DNA of 64,000 nt from Chaetoderma sp. LZ-2023a (taxonomy: Eukaryota > Mollusca > Caudofoveata > Chaetodermatida > Chaetodermatidae). This document shows positions 1 through 11,204 of this stretch, one piece after another. Position 1 is the stretch's first letter, and every line of letters begins with the position of its first letter. A program made the position numbers and the translations under genes. Where the stretch lies: positions 8,652,009-8,716,008 of the forward strand of contig CM067365.1 in assembly GCA_034401795.1 (NCBI GenBank), read 5' to 3'. A model generated the notes under the pieces. The model worked only from the letters and a program-made list of their open reading frames with translations. It had not been told where the DNA came from and made no database searches.

Positions 1-790
1 TCAGATTTTAAATTAAATAAGAGATACGAGTCCCTAATTCAACTTCATAGCCAATGATAATATATTGATTTAGGACCGAACAAAGTCATCATATGTTAAG
101 ATTAATTTCATTTCAATACATTAAGGTTCCCCGCATTTAAGCCTATAAAAGTTATACAATTTAACCATTTTAATTTTGAAGCATCCGTTGTTATATGTAG
201 CTTCAACAAGCTTGCGCAATTACTGCCTTGCAAGTGTGTTCAGAAATGTTCATTTGCAGACCAAAAGAATGTCATTTCAGTGGTAAATGTTTAAAAAAAA
301 TCTTTTCTTAGAATGAAAATTGACATTTGTCTGCGATTAAAATTTGCTTCTTTACACAAATTTGATGATTCGTTCAGTTACGATAGCTAATCCAAGAAGG
401 TAGTCTAGTCTAGTCCCGATACGTATTGCTCACGTGGGGAGAAATGCAGACATAACACGCCCTAGTTAGTACGATAGATCCAGTAATTTGGCAAGCAAAA
501 ACTATTATCAAACCCTGTATGCATCCATCTTAACTCTTTCACACGCATATTCACGTACACTCATTGCCTTCTTCTCAACATTATATATTTCTTTTGTTTC
601 AGAGTTTCCATAAGTTACAGAAATAGATGATACACATGACTGCGCCTCTATCCATTATGACAATGGCGAATTATGACTAGCGTGAACCATGGCAACGTGA
701 AATAAAATGTTCAATGTTAGCTAGGTGTAATCCTATGTAGGCTTCGTAATGGCTGTAGTAATTTAAATCGGCATCTATTTAAGATTTCTG

Positions 791-1037
791 TCAGATTCAG
801 CTAGCTGCCCATGTGGATACACTGATGAATCCACAAATCACTATCTCCTCCACTGCCCTCCTTTTAACGACCAAAGAGTCTCTCTCTAAAATCAGCTCGT
901 CCTAACCAATATCTCTCTTGCCACACTGACAGCTAATCAACTTCCTATACGGCATTAACAATGTCGACTTGGAAAAGAATATTACAATATGTAACGCCGT
1001 ATGTCAATATATAGTCAATACTAACCGCGTTAAGTAA
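791..1037 (+). pseudogene. LINE reverse-transcriptase C-terminal fragment (duplicate 1)
   Basis: Same remnant as 3467-3712. It encodes the cysteine/histidine module found after the RT domain of many non-LTR retrotransposons: C-P-C-G, then H, then C within about 20 residues (SCPCGYTDE ... HYLLHCPPF). This copy has one extra c near 944 compared with the second copy, which breaks the frame, and an in-frame stop after the module. No RT catalytic core remains, so it is a 5'-truncated insertion. Clade not assigned. Confidence 0.65.
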
Positions 1038-1263
1038 CTTCCTATGTGTTAAATTCGCAACTATAAGAGCGAAATGCAAACATCCCAACATATACAAGCA
1101 TGGTGAACGCAGCATTAAGAGCTCCTCACCACCTTACCTTTCTCACTCTTGTCCGATTCTTAGTTTATACCCTGCTTCTCATATTCTCCTCTCCTCTCTT
1201 TTTGTCTCTCTTTCCCTAACTCTCCCCCACCCCACACACATACACACTCATCCCAACCTCTCT

Positions 1264-1267
<4 letters not shown>

Positions 1268-1345
<78 letters not shown>
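1268..1345. repeat. (CT)n microsatellite
   Basis: An almost pure CT tract inside the LINE 3' untranslated region, repeated at 3945-4023 in the duplicate with a different length. Confidence 0.95.
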
Positions 1346-1692
1346 GCATCATGCACACACGCACGCCAATACGTACGCACACACGCACATATTCACGTAC
1401 ACATACGTAAGCGTGCGAACTACCTAGACAATTGTAATCAGTGGTTGAAATAAATTATCATTTAACTAGTTATACATACGTTTACTATTTAATTATGTTT
1501 TATTATACCCCATCTTGATGTATTTATTAATGTATTGTATTTGTATGTATGGGAGACACGTGTATAAGATTTATGTCTTACTGCGCTCCCATTGAACAAA
1601 ATAAATTATGTTAAACTAAAATGTTCAAACTATGAATGGATAAATCAAGTTTTTGCTATGCCACGCCCCATTTCTAGCTAAGCTCCGCCCAC

Positions 1693-2192
1693 NNNNNNNN
1701 NNNNNNNNNNNNNNNNNNNNNNNNNNNNNNNNNNNNNNNNNNNNNNNNNNNNNNNNNNNNNNNNNNNNNNNNNNNNNNNNNNNNNNNNNNNNNNNNNNNN
1801 NNNNNNNNNNNNNNNNNNNNNNNNNNNNNNNNNNNNNNNNNNNNNNNNNNNNNNNNNNNNNNNNNNNNNNNNNNNNNNNNNNNNNNNNNNNNNNNNNNNN
1901 NNNNNNNNNNNNNNNNNNNNNNNNNNNNNNNNNNNNNNNNNNNNNNNNNNNNNNNNNNNNNNNNNNNNNNNNNNNNNNNNNNNNNNNNNNNNNNNNNNNN
2001 NNNNNNNNNNNNNNNNNNNNNNNNNNNNNNNNNNNNNNNNNNNNNNNNNNNNNNNNNNNNNNNNNNNNNNNNNNNNNNNNNNNNNNNNNNNNNNNNNNNN
2101 NNNNNNNNNNNNNNNNNNNNNNNNNNNNNNNNNNNNNNNNNNNNNNNNNNNNNNNNNNNNNNNNNNNNNNNNNNNNNNNNNNNNNNNNNNNN
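1693..2192. other. Assembly gap (500 N)
   Basis: Exactly 500 undetermined bases, a conventional scaffold-gap size. Apparent reading frames across it are meaningless. Confidence 0.99.
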
Positions 2193-2390
2193 TTTTACAA
2201 GCCAAGAGACGAGTATATCTGTAAATTTGCGACTAAAATGTACAAAAAAACCTTTGAAGTTGTATTTTAATAAAAGGCCTTTATTCAAAATCACTGCTGA
2301 TGTTGTTTTTTACCGAGCTTGGCCGCAAAGGGGTATTGGTAATTTTTTGACATAAGCAATTTTAATGTGACTACTAAGAGAAAATTATCT

Positions 2391-2456
2391 TTGAAAATTT
2401 ACCACAGGAATGACTGGCTCGGTTACCGAGCCAGTCATTCCTGTGGTAAATTTTCA
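2391..2456. repeat. Family B palindrome (perfect hairpin)
   Basis: A near-perfect inverted repeat of about 31 bp per arm around the core ctcgg-tta-ccgag, with arms containing tggctcgg and ccgagcca and flanked by runs ending tttcaaaa. Related copies lie at 25168-25238, 25549-25615 and 63100-63230, with half copies at 42528-42605 and 42850-42940. Confidence 0.9.
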
Positions 2457-3466
2457 AAAAGAGTCTTCTTGGTCTGTAAATGAACATACCACAAGGTCGC
2501 TACAGAGGTTGTTTTGCCATTTTGATCATTTAAGGGTTAAATTGAGACAAGCGAGTTTTAAAGACACATATTCACACAAGAATGCTTGAAAATAAACTTT
2601 TGTGTGCCTATATGTAATGAAACATACGAAATTTTAACATTATGATGATTTCATTGCGTTTAATTTAATATAATTTTTTAAGATTTTAAATTAAATAAGA
2701 GATACGAGTCCCTAATTCAACTTCATAGCCAATGATAATATATTGATTTAGACCGAACAAAGTCATCATATGTTAAGATTAATTTCATTTCAATACATTA
2801 AGGTTCCCCGCATTTAAGCCTATAAAAGTATACAATTTTAACCATTTTAATTTTGAAGCATCCGTTGTTAATATGTAGCTTCAACAAGCTTGCGCAAATA
2901 CTGCCTTGCAAGTGTGTTCAGAAATGTTCATTTGCAGACCAAAAGAATGTCATTTCAGTGGTAAATGTTTAAAAAAAATCTTTTTCTTAGAATGAAAATT
3001 GACATTTTCTGCGATAAAATTTGGCTTCTTTACACAAATTTGATGATTCGTTCAGTTACATAGCTAATCCAAGAAGGTAGTCTAGTCTAGTCCCGATACG
3101 TATTGCTCACGTGGGAGAAATGCAGACATAAACGCCCTATTAGTACGATAGATCCAGTAATTTGGCAAAGCAAAAAACTATTATCAAACCCTGTATGCAT
3201 CCATCTTAACTCTTTCACACGCATATTCACGTACACTCATTGCTTCTTCTCAACATTATATATTTCTTTTGTTTCAGAGTTTCCATAAGTTACAGAAATA
3301 GATGATACACATGACTGCGCCTCTATCCATTATGACAATGGCGAATTATGACTAGCGTGAACCATGGCAACGTGAAATAAAATGTTCAATGTTAGCTAGT
3401 GTAATCCTATGTAGGCTTCGTAATGGCTGTAGTAATTTAAATCGGCATCTATTTTAAGATTTTCTG

Positions 3467-3712
3467 TCAGATTCAGCTAGCTGCCCATGTGGATACACTG
3501 ATGAATCCACAAATCACTATCTCCTCCACTGCCCTCCTTTTAACGACCAAAGAGTCTCTCTCTAAAATCAGCTCGTCCTAACCAATATCTCTCTTGCCAC
3601 ACTGACAGCTAATCAACTTCTATACGGCATTAACAATGTCGACTTGGAAAAGAATATTACAATATGTAACGCCGTATGTCAATATATAGTCAATACTAAC
3701 CGCGTTAAGTAA
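3467..3712 (+). pseudogene. LINE reverse-transcriptase C-terminal fragment (duplicate 2)
   Basis: An 82-codon open stretch with one in-frame stop at codon 33. The first 32 codons give a C-x-C-G ... H ... C zinc-knuckle-like module (SCPCGYTDE, HYLLHCPP) typical of the region C-terminal to the RT domain in Jockey/CR1-type LINEs. The remainder ends in a normal stop at 3710-3712 and is followed by a long AT-rich untranslated tail ending gaacaaaataaatta near 4290. No start codon or RT core is present: this is the 3' remnant of a 5'-truncated LINE. The exact clade cannot be told from this little sequence. Confidence 0.65.
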
Positions 3713-3942
3713 CTTCCTATGTGTTAAATTCGCAACTATAAGAGCGAAATGCAAACATCCCAACATATACAAGCATGGTGAACGCAGCATTAAGAGCTCC
3801 TCACCACCTTACCTTTCTCACTCTTGTCCGATTCTTAGTTTATACCCTGCTTCTCATATTCTCCTCTCCTCTCTTTTTGTCTCTCTTTCCCTAACTCTCC
3901 CCCCACCCCACACACATACACACTCTCCATCCCAACCTCTCT

Positions 3943-4027
<85 letters not shown>

Positions 4028-4328
4028 CATGCACACACGCACGCCAATACGTACGCACACACGCACATATTCACGTACACATACGTAAGCGTGCGAACTA
4101 CCTAGACAATTGTAATCAGTGGTTGAAATAAATTATCATTTAACTAGTTATACATACGTTACTATTTAATTATGTTTTATTATACCCCATCTTGATGTAT
4201 TTATTAATGTATTGTATTTGTATGTATGGGAGACACGTGTATAAGATTTATGTCTTACTGCGCTCCCATTGAACAAAATAAATTATGTTTAAACTAAAAT
4301 GTTCAAACTATGAATGGATAAATCAAGT
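3713..4328 (+). repeat. LINE 3' untranslated region with CT microsatellite
   Basis: Continues from the RT remnant. It contains a long CT tract (3945-4023), a short CACG-rich stretch, and a 3' terminal block with gggagacacgtgt and its partial complement gcgctcccattgaacaaaa, then AATAAA. Such compact 3' stem sequences followed by AATAAA are common at LINE 3' ends. Confidence 0.6.
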
Positions 4329-4329
4329 T

Positions 4330-4880
4330 TTTGCTATGCCACGCCCATTTCTAGCTAAGCTCCGCCCACACTTTGCCCCGTTTTGGGATCGATCGAACCA
4401 AGAACTCCCGGAATCTAAATTTTTCAGAAAACTACACAAGTAAGCCGTTGAATATGCATATGGCAGCAACAGCCAGCAGTTAAATTAGTTTCAAATATTC
4501 AAAAGTAGTATAATAAGGAATATTAGTTACCTCTCCTGGATGTAGAAATTGTTTGAGTGTAGTTTTCTCGACGATCTCTGCCACCTCTCCCTCACCAACT
4601 GACGATCGCTGGTTACGGTATAACAGTAGTTTACCAGTCCATGCTGTCACGTGACTTCACAAGACTGACCAGAGTGACGTTGCCAGCGACCGTCAGTTAG
4701 TGCTGAGGAAAGCTACACTCAAAAGATTTCTACATCCCGGAGAGGTAACTAATGTTTCTTTGATTATGAATCGTCCTGGGATTGGGGTCAACGTTTTCAT
4801 GACGTATTTGATTGTGACGTCAGCCTACATGTGACGGAATTGATTATGACGTCATATACTTGACTGACGGACTGGATTTC
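4330..4880 (-). mobile_element. Family A MITE, interrupted by another MITE
   Basis: Begins with the family A terminal block (gccacgcccatttctagct, then gggatcgatcga) and a shortened central palindrome at 4448-4503. The TGACGTCA-rich end is at 4815-4854 (two perfect TGACGTCA sites). Between them sits an unrelated foldback element (4522-4753), so this copy is older than that insertion. Confidence 0.75.
4522..4753. mobile_element. Foldback MITE nested in family A copy
   Basis: About 232 bp bounded by inverted repeats of about 40 bp: attagttacctctcctgg on the left matches the complement of the right end, with both arms also containing gatgtagaaa and gagtgtag. The interior is non-coding. It splits a family A copy. 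Superfamily not determined. Confidence 0.75.
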
Positions 4881-4924
4881 TCGATTGCTTTTGTTGTATT
4901 AATGTTATTCTGCATCGTCAGATT

Positions 4925-5095
4925 TGCTTGAATACGTGCGTGCGTGTGTGCATTCGTTTGTTCATGCATGTGTGCGTGCGTGTGCGTGTGTGTGTGTGCG
5001 TGTATTCGTTCGTGCTTGCGTGCGAGCGTACGTTCATGCGTGCATTCGCTTGTTTGTGCGTGCGAGAGGGGCATGCGTGCGTGCGTGAGCAAATC
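4925..5095. repeat. TGCG/TG-rich microsatellite
   Basis: Imperfect alternating purine-pyrimidine tract (tgcgtgcg, tgtgtgtg) with interspersed ttcgttcg units. Open frames read from either strand are repeat translations only. Confidence 0.85.
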
Positions 5096-5344
5096 CAACA
5101 GTACATGTAACTAATGCTGAGGCAATGCCGTTGTTTCGGGATTGTGCAGTCTCTAAACAACCTGACTGTGAATTGCGTACCTTAAAGCTGCTATCATCTG
5201 CATCTCGACACCAAGGTCATTGGGCTTGTTAATTCAGAAATGTAAAGCCCGGTTCTCTGAATGCTAACTCATATACGCTAAGTTCTATGTATATAAAGCA
5301 CCCGCTGCCTAGGGGCCTACATGTTCCTTTGAGTTACATTATAT

Positions 5345-5757
5345 GGGCGAATGGGCCTTTCCATTTTTAGCTATGCCCCGCCCATCTCTAGCTAAGCACA
5401 ACCACACCTCGCTCGTGTTGGGATCAATCGATCTCTGAACACCGTGACTTTTAATTTCCAGAAAAGTATACAGGTAAGCTATTGAATATTTTGAAACTAA
5501 TTTGACTGGGCCCTGTTGCTGCCTATGACAGCAACATCTTCCAGTCAAATTAGTTTCAAAATATTCAACAGTATGTTTATTAAATAGTAGAGACATACAA
5601 TTCGTACAACGTGTTGGACTATTAAGAGTTAAAGACGGACCATATGGAATCATTTATGACGCAATCATTATGACATCATCCTATACACCGCTTAGATGAT
5701 TATGACGTCATATCACGTCAGATTGATAGATGGATACTCTGGAAAGGTGAAGTTCGA
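5345..5757 (-). mobile_element. Family A MITE copy
   Basis: Nearly complete. It starts with gggcctttccatttttagct, followed by the gccccgcccatctctagct block. The central palindrome is 5481-5571 (arms containing attttgaaactaatttgact and its complement). Then come tgtttattaaatagtagaga, a TGACGTCA at 5703-5710, and the terminal ctctggaaaggtgaa. Confidence 0.85.
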
Positions 5758-6079
5758 CAGAGATCATCAGATGCTATATCCAGTGGATTTCCAAAGATTT
5801 GAAAATACATGTAGCTACATGCAGTCATCTTACAGAGAATGATTTCCAAATGGCAGCCGAGGGGTCATATTGGATTTCGCGTTTAGAGCCATGTAGAGAG
5901 TCAATGAATTTCCAAAAGTGTTTAAACACATGACATTATAAGCTTCAATACGTGATGGTTTTTCTTAATAAAAAATCGTTTTCAAGATGGCTGCCTGGTG
6001 CTATTATTCGGCGTCGTATTTGGACCAATATTTTAGAAAGTTCAATGAATTTCAAGAGTTTTTTTGTATCAAAGAATTA
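5758..6079. other. No gene recognised
   Basis: AT-rich spacer with scattered caagatggctgcc / aaatggcagcc words, also seen near 6901 and 31925, so probably repeat-derived. No frame with recognisable similarity. Confidence 0.6.
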
Positions 6080-6560
6080 ATCTGATCTGTCGATCATGTA
6101 TATGACGTCATAATCAATTACGTCGCATGTAGGCTGACGTCACAATCATAATTCCTTTCTAGAGTATCCATTCCATCATCTGACCTCGTATGACGTCATA
6201 ATCAGCTCAGCGTGTGCATGATGACGTCACAATCATTACCTCACAAAGGATGCCATATCTACCGTCACCAAATCTCAAACAGTCCGATACGTTGTATGAA
6301 TTGTATGTCTTTGTAATTGTTTGCTATTTAATAAACATGCTTTTGAATATTTTGAAACTAATTTGACTGGGCGTTGTTGCTGCCTTAGGCAGCAACAGCA
6401 CCCAGTCAAATTAGTTTCAAAATATTCAACAGCTTACCTGTGTAGTTTTTGGGAAATTGATAGTCATGGTGTTCAGAGATCAATCGATCCCAACACTAGC
6501 GAGGTGTGGGTGGAGCGTAGCTAGAGATGGCGGGGCATAGCTAGAACCGGAAATGTCCAT
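6080..6560 (+). mobile_element. Family A MITE copy with four CRE palindromes
   Basis: TGACGTCA occurs at 6103-6110, 6135-6142, 6191-6198 and 6222-6229. Then come the gaattgtatgtctt block, tatttaataaacatgc, the central palindrome 6343-6432, and the closing block ggtgtgggtggagcgtagct ending accggaaatgtccattg. The extra upstream CRE pair may belong to a second truncated copy fused in front. Confidence 0.85.
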
Positions 6561-6599
6561 TGCCATCAATTCTCGTTATGATCCTGGAATAGTCCGTAA

Positions 6600-6860
6600 G
6601 ATTTACGAATAGTATATCGTTGATGGATTTCATGTTTAATAAATATTCTGTTGAAATTAATCTTACGTGTCGCTGCTGGTGCCGTAGGCAGCAACAGCAC
6701 CCAGTAAAAGTATTTCCAAATTATTGAATAGCTTAGCTATAGTTACGTCGATATTGGGATTCCCAGAATTCAGGGATCGATTGATCCCAACGGGGGTAAA
6801 ACGTGGGCTGAGCTTAGCTAGGGATGGGCGGGTTATAGCTAAAATTGAATTCTTTCATTA
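6600..6860 (+). mobile_element. Family A MITE copy, degenerate
   Basis: Central palindrome decayed (6649-6733; right arm gcagcaacagcacccagt preserved), followed by gggatcgattgatcccaac and the gagcttagctagggatgggc block. The CRE-rich end is missing. Confidence 0.7.
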
Positions 6861-6989
6861 GTCAACGGTAGAGCGAATTATTCCATGGAAACTGATATTT
6901 AGGATGGCTGCCCAGTTTTCCTCATAACACACGTAAAAGGCTTCCAATGTTGTTAATGTTCCGATGAGATTTACACATGGAAAGTAATG

Positions 6990-7290
6990 GAGATATCCGG
7001 TTTATCGCTAAAGAATATGTCATCATAAGTACATACGTCACATGCAGGATGCCGAACTCCGTCAATTTAGCTGGAAAAGTTCGTCAAATGATCGAATTGC
7101 TTGTCGTTAAACATTTACATCTAAAAAAAACATTCTGTTGAATATTTTGAAAATATTTTTCCATCGGCAGCAACAGCACTCAGTCATGTTAGTTTCAAAA
7201 TAGTCAACAGCTCACCTGTATTGGTACGTTGCGATTCTGATGGATCCCAACACGCGCTAAACGTGACAGGAGCTTATATGGAATTGTGAC
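6990..7290 (+). mobile_element. Family A MITE copy, degenerate
   Basis: Contains catacgtcacatgcagg (decayed CRE module), a palindrome with a deleted left arm at 7135-7211, and a shortened terminal block. Boundaries approximate. Confidence 0.6.
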
Positions 7291-7346
7291 TATATTTTCA
7301 AAAGCTACGCTTGTCACACATTGTACCGAGCATCGTGATTAATCTA

Positions 7347-7436
7347 AGGTCGTGTTCCCGCTAGACAGTTAATCTGGAGTAACGCCATACGTATAGCGTT
7401 ACTCATGATTAACTGTCAAGTGTGAACACGGCCCTA
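7347..7436. mobile_element. Foldback MITE, copy 1
   Basis: A 90-bp near-perfect palindrome. The left arm includes gacagttaatctggagtaac and the right arm its complement (gttactcatgattaactgtc), with terminal cgtgttc / gaacacg. A second diverged copy is at 8773-8850. Confidence 0.8.
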
Positions 7437-8075
7437 GGGCGTGCATAGTCTTCACCATCTAAAGTCTTGCATAAATCAGGCGATGATAATGACACTATAG
7501 TAAGCAAGGAACTGAATATTTTAACATTGCCTATAATAGGAAACGTGACTTTGACATGTAGGTCTCTATTCTTCAAGAACTGTATCAAACTGACATATTC
7601 TTTAAACGGATGGTAGTAAGCTATATGCCCGGATGTGTTCACACGCAAATATGCTACACGTCCATGAAAAATTATGACAAAAATATGAACAATTTGTCAG
7701 ATTTCTCATAGTTCTAAATACATAACAGTGTAAAAGACAATCAATTTATATTATCTTAACCAATCACAACGATTCTCCGTCAACATGTCGCGTAATGTCA
7801 ATATACTCATTCCTACCAAACTAAAGTCCATTAGTAAGTGGCAAAATGTGCAGCAAATGATTTTTTTTCTGCGTAGATTTTAATACATTGAGCACAGGGG
7901 TCAAGGTGCCACGGCTGCGAGGGTTTTATTCTCGATATAATCACTCACATATTGGCCGTAAAGTTAATTAGTGATATTAGAAGTAACAACATGACACCCG
8001 TTAAGGTCAAGGTTACCATTTTGTGGTCAAGGTCGCCATTTAATGAAAATATTCGAGCTGCTACTGCGCCGAAAG
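7437..8075. other. No gene recognised
   Basis: No domain-bearing frame on either strand, no inverted repeat of note. Ends at the start of a pyrimidine tract. Confidence 0.6.
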
Positions 8076-8079
8076 TTTT

Positions 8080-8508
<429 letters not shown>

Positions 8509-8772
8509 TAACAATTGCGACAGACTCTGCTTTAAATGGCGCCAAGTGCATTATCTCAATCTAAATTTCCTTGTCATATACTGGTCTACTTACTTGATAA
8601 ATGACGATAATAAACGACGATAATTTATCATTTTAACCTTAGAAATCTAGAAACATCGTCATGACAATGCATAAATTAGAATCACATTAGCGTTATTTAT
8701 CCTTTCGACAAAATATAACTAAATCGAAAAATTCTTTTGCGATGTAAAAACATAGTATGTTTAAAAAAACCA

Positions 8773-8850
8773 AAGTCGTGTTCACGCTAGAGAGTTTATC
8801 CGGAGTACCGCCGTACGTCAGTATGGCGTTACTCCCGATTACCTCTCTTG
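8773..8850. mobile_element. Foldback MITE, copy 2
   Basis: Matches 7347-7436: cgtgttcacgctagagagtt on the left, tggcgttactcccgatta on the right, centred on tacgtcagta. The outermost right end is lost. Confidence 0.65.
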
Positions 8851-8929
8851 CATAAAGACGGCAGCAATATAATTTAACTGTACGCTGGCATCAACAACTT
8901 CCAGTCAAATAATCATTCTCATCTTCATT

Positions 8930-8999
8930 GTCGTCGGCGATGGTGGCAGCAGCGTCGTCGGCGGTAGCAGCGTCGTCGGCAATGGTGGCAGCGGCGGCC
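8930..8999. repeat. GTCGTCGGC-type short tandem repeat
   Basis: Three to four imperfect units of about 18-24 bp (gcagcgtcgtcggc, ggtggcagc). GC content is far above the surroundings. Confidence 0.7.
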
Positions 9000-9126
9000 G
9001 AGAGATACGAAAAGCGAGATTATTAGGAGCTCGTGCAGAGGTCATCTTTCCGTGATTCTATCTTGAAGGTCGCCGGAGACACTTATAGTTGAGTATTGCG
9101 GCTCTTTTTCGGATAACGCTCGTCAG

Positions 9127-9520
9127 AGTAATTGATGAATCCAGTTTTAACTATGCCCCGCCCATCTCTAGCTAACCACCCACCCTTCGCCCGTGTTGAC
9201 ATGGATCGAATCCTAATCTCCATGCCACTCAATTTCCAGAAAACTATACAGGCAAGCAGTTACATATTTTGAAACTAATTTGACTTGGTGCTGTTGCTGC
9301 CTATGACAGTAAGAGTGCTCAGTCAAATTGGTTCCAAGATATTCAACAGAATGGTTATTAAATAGTAAAGACTTCGACTTCATACACATAATGAACTATT
9401 AAGAGGTCCTGATGGACTTATTTACGTTATTCACGACGTGAAATTGTGACGTCAACATACATGTGACGTAATTCATTATGACCGCATATATTTGACTGAC
9501 AGATTGGATTCTTCTATGGG
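9127..9520 (-). mobile_element. Family A MITE copy
   Basis: Starts ccagttttaactatgccccg, with the central palindrome at 9258-9350, then gttattaaatagtaaagact and a decayed CRE module (a TGACGTCA at about 9451, plus gtgacgtaattc). Confidence 0.8.
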
Positions 9521-9734
9521 CCCTTCTAGGTAAATATTCAAACTGTTCTAACTGAATGCCTAAATGAAAACGACGTTTCATGCGCTAATAAATATCCTCA
9601 TCTCAATCCATGCACACCGGAGAAAAGCATCAATCAATTTCAGTTCATGTGCTGTCTTGTAAAAAATATTTCAAATGCCATTGTTAATCGCTTTTTGTGT
9701 CAACAGCGGGCGGCTCAACACGCTCAAAATGCAG

Positions 9735-9870
9735 ACGGGCAGGCATACAGGTGGACGGGCGGGTGGGTGGGCAGACGGTATGTCTGCTGCCTGCCTGCCT
9801 ACCTGTCTGCATGTTTGTCTGTCTGCATGTTTGTCCGTCCGTCAGTTCATCCGTCCGTCCGTCCGAAAGA
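9735..9870. repeat. GTCC/GTCT/GGCA tetranucleotide repeat
   Basis: Imperfect tetranucleotide array (tgcctgcctacctgtctgc, gtccgtccgtccg). Followed by a short stretch containing gatatctcggaaactgctgg, a phrase that looks repeat-derived. Confidence 0.75.
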
Positions 9871-10151
9871 ACCATCAGATCCGGATGGAATCAAATTATG
9901 GATCTGAGGATATCTCGGAAACTGCTGGTCCGATTTGGCTCACATTTCCATACAGGAAATGGTATGACTATGCATTAGGATTACACAACTCTGGGCATGA
10001 TAAGAAAAACTCACACTGAATATACTATTTTACAAAACAAATGCCAATTTTTAGCAATGGTTGTAATTGAACTTGGATGTAGGTATGAAAGTTATTCTTC
10101 ATCTTATATTGTCGTTGCACATTGACTTTGTACTTTGCCACTTATATTTAT

Positions 10152-10556
10152 AATGAACCTTTCCAGTGTATCCAGCAAACATATGACGTCATAATCTATT
10201 ATGATGTGTACGATGACGTCATAATCAATGGCGTCATGAGCGACGTAAATATATTTGACACAAACGCATAAGCGGCATAATTGATGACGGACAAAGCTAT
10301 TGCACGCATATCATGTCTTTAATTTTTAATAAATATGCTGTTGAATATTTTGAAACTAATTTGACTGGGCTCTGCTGCTACCCGCGAACAGTCAAATGAT
10401 TTTCAAAGTATTCAACAGCTTACCTGTATCGATTTCTTGAAATTGATAATCAGTGAGTTCAGGGATAGATCGATCCCAACACGGGCGAAGTGCGTGTGGA
10501 GCTTAGCTAGAGATAGACGGGGCATAGCTAAAACTGGAGTCCTCCAATGCTGTTCG
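10152..10556 (+). mobile_element. Family A MITE copy (reference-like left end)
   Basis: Left end aatgaacctttccagtgtat is the best-preserved terminal sequence of the family. CREs at 10184-10191 and 10214-10221, palindrome 10338-10418 with a shortened right arm, then gatcgatcccaacacgggc and a terminal gcataggct-like block ending near 10556. Confidence 0.85.
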
Positions 10557-10597
10557 CACCAGCAGCTGCACAGCTGTTGACACTTCTGCTCAATCCA

Positions 10598-10985
10598 CCT
10601 TTCCAGAGTATCCATCCATCATCTGACGTCATAAAAACGTCATAATCAGCTAAGCGGTGTGAAGGATGACATCATAATCATTACGTCATAAATAGTTATA
10701 TTTGGCCCGTCTTTAACTCTTAATAGCCCAACACAATGTACGAATTGTATGTCTACTATTTAATAAACATGCTGTTGAATATTTTGAAACTAATATGACA
10801 GGACGCTGTGTTGCCATAGGCAGGAACAGCGTACAGCCAAATTAGTTACAAAATAGTATAGTTTTCATGAAACTGATAGTCGGGGCATTCGGGGGATCGA
10901 TCAATCCCAAAACGGCAAAGTGTGGGTGGAGCTTAGCCGGTGATGGGCGGGGAATGGCTCAAACTGAAAAGGTCCATTCTGCTCA
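10598..10985 (+). mobile_element. Family A MITE copy, tandem with the previous one
   Basis: Begins cacctttccagagtatccat, CRE at 10624-10631, gaattgtatgtctactattt, decayed palindrome 10772-10860, then ggtggagcttagccggtgat and terminal ctgaaaaggtccatt. It lies about 40 bp after the preceding copy in the same orientation. Confidence 0.85.
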
Positions 10986-11204
10986 AATAATGGGAGTGCT
11001 GTACAGAAGATATGCTGTATGTCGCCTTGTTGTGTCCATCCCCAGTCCGCAGGACTTTGGGGTTCGAAGTTGCACATTGTTTACTGGTATGCCGCATGTC
11101 GGGCATGCTGAAGGAGAGCGGCTTAGGTTGAAGGAATGGCGTCATAGTGTAATAAAATTCAGAGTCGGTCGGTCATCCGGAAATGTGCCGTCGGCAGAGG
11201 CTGG

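Larger units (their letters stand above)
1..1692. repeat. Near-identical duplicate of 2681-4369, left of gap
   Basis: Bases 3-1692 align end to end with 2681-4369. Differences are almost all single-base indels in short runs (for example tttaggacc versus tttagacc, cgtgggga versus cgtggga). That pattern is typical of uncorrected long-read error rather than evolutionary divergence. The segment stops exactly at the 500-N gap. The simplest reading is an unmerged overlap between two contigs; a recent tandem duplication is the alternative. Confidence 0.85.
2681..4369. repeat. Second copy of the 1.69-kb duplicated segment
   Basis: Partner of 3-1692. Unlike the first copy it continues past the duplicated end into family A sequence at 4370 onward, so this copy is likely the true locus and the first its redundant contig end. 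Confidence 0.85.

Noticed and set aside
1653-2294. Reading frames of about 200 codons around 1653-2294
   Set aside because: They span the 500-N gap and consist almost entirely of undetermined residues.
1-4369. Biological tandem duplication of the 1.69-kb segment
   Set aside because: Indel-dominated differences and the abutting scaffold gap make an assembly overlap more likely; kept as a finding only for checking.
5339-6524. Short proteins read across family A palindromes (5339-5653 minus, 6321-6524 plus)
   Set aside because: They translate the non-coding palindrome and appear on both strands of the same repeat, with no conservation beyond the repeat itself.
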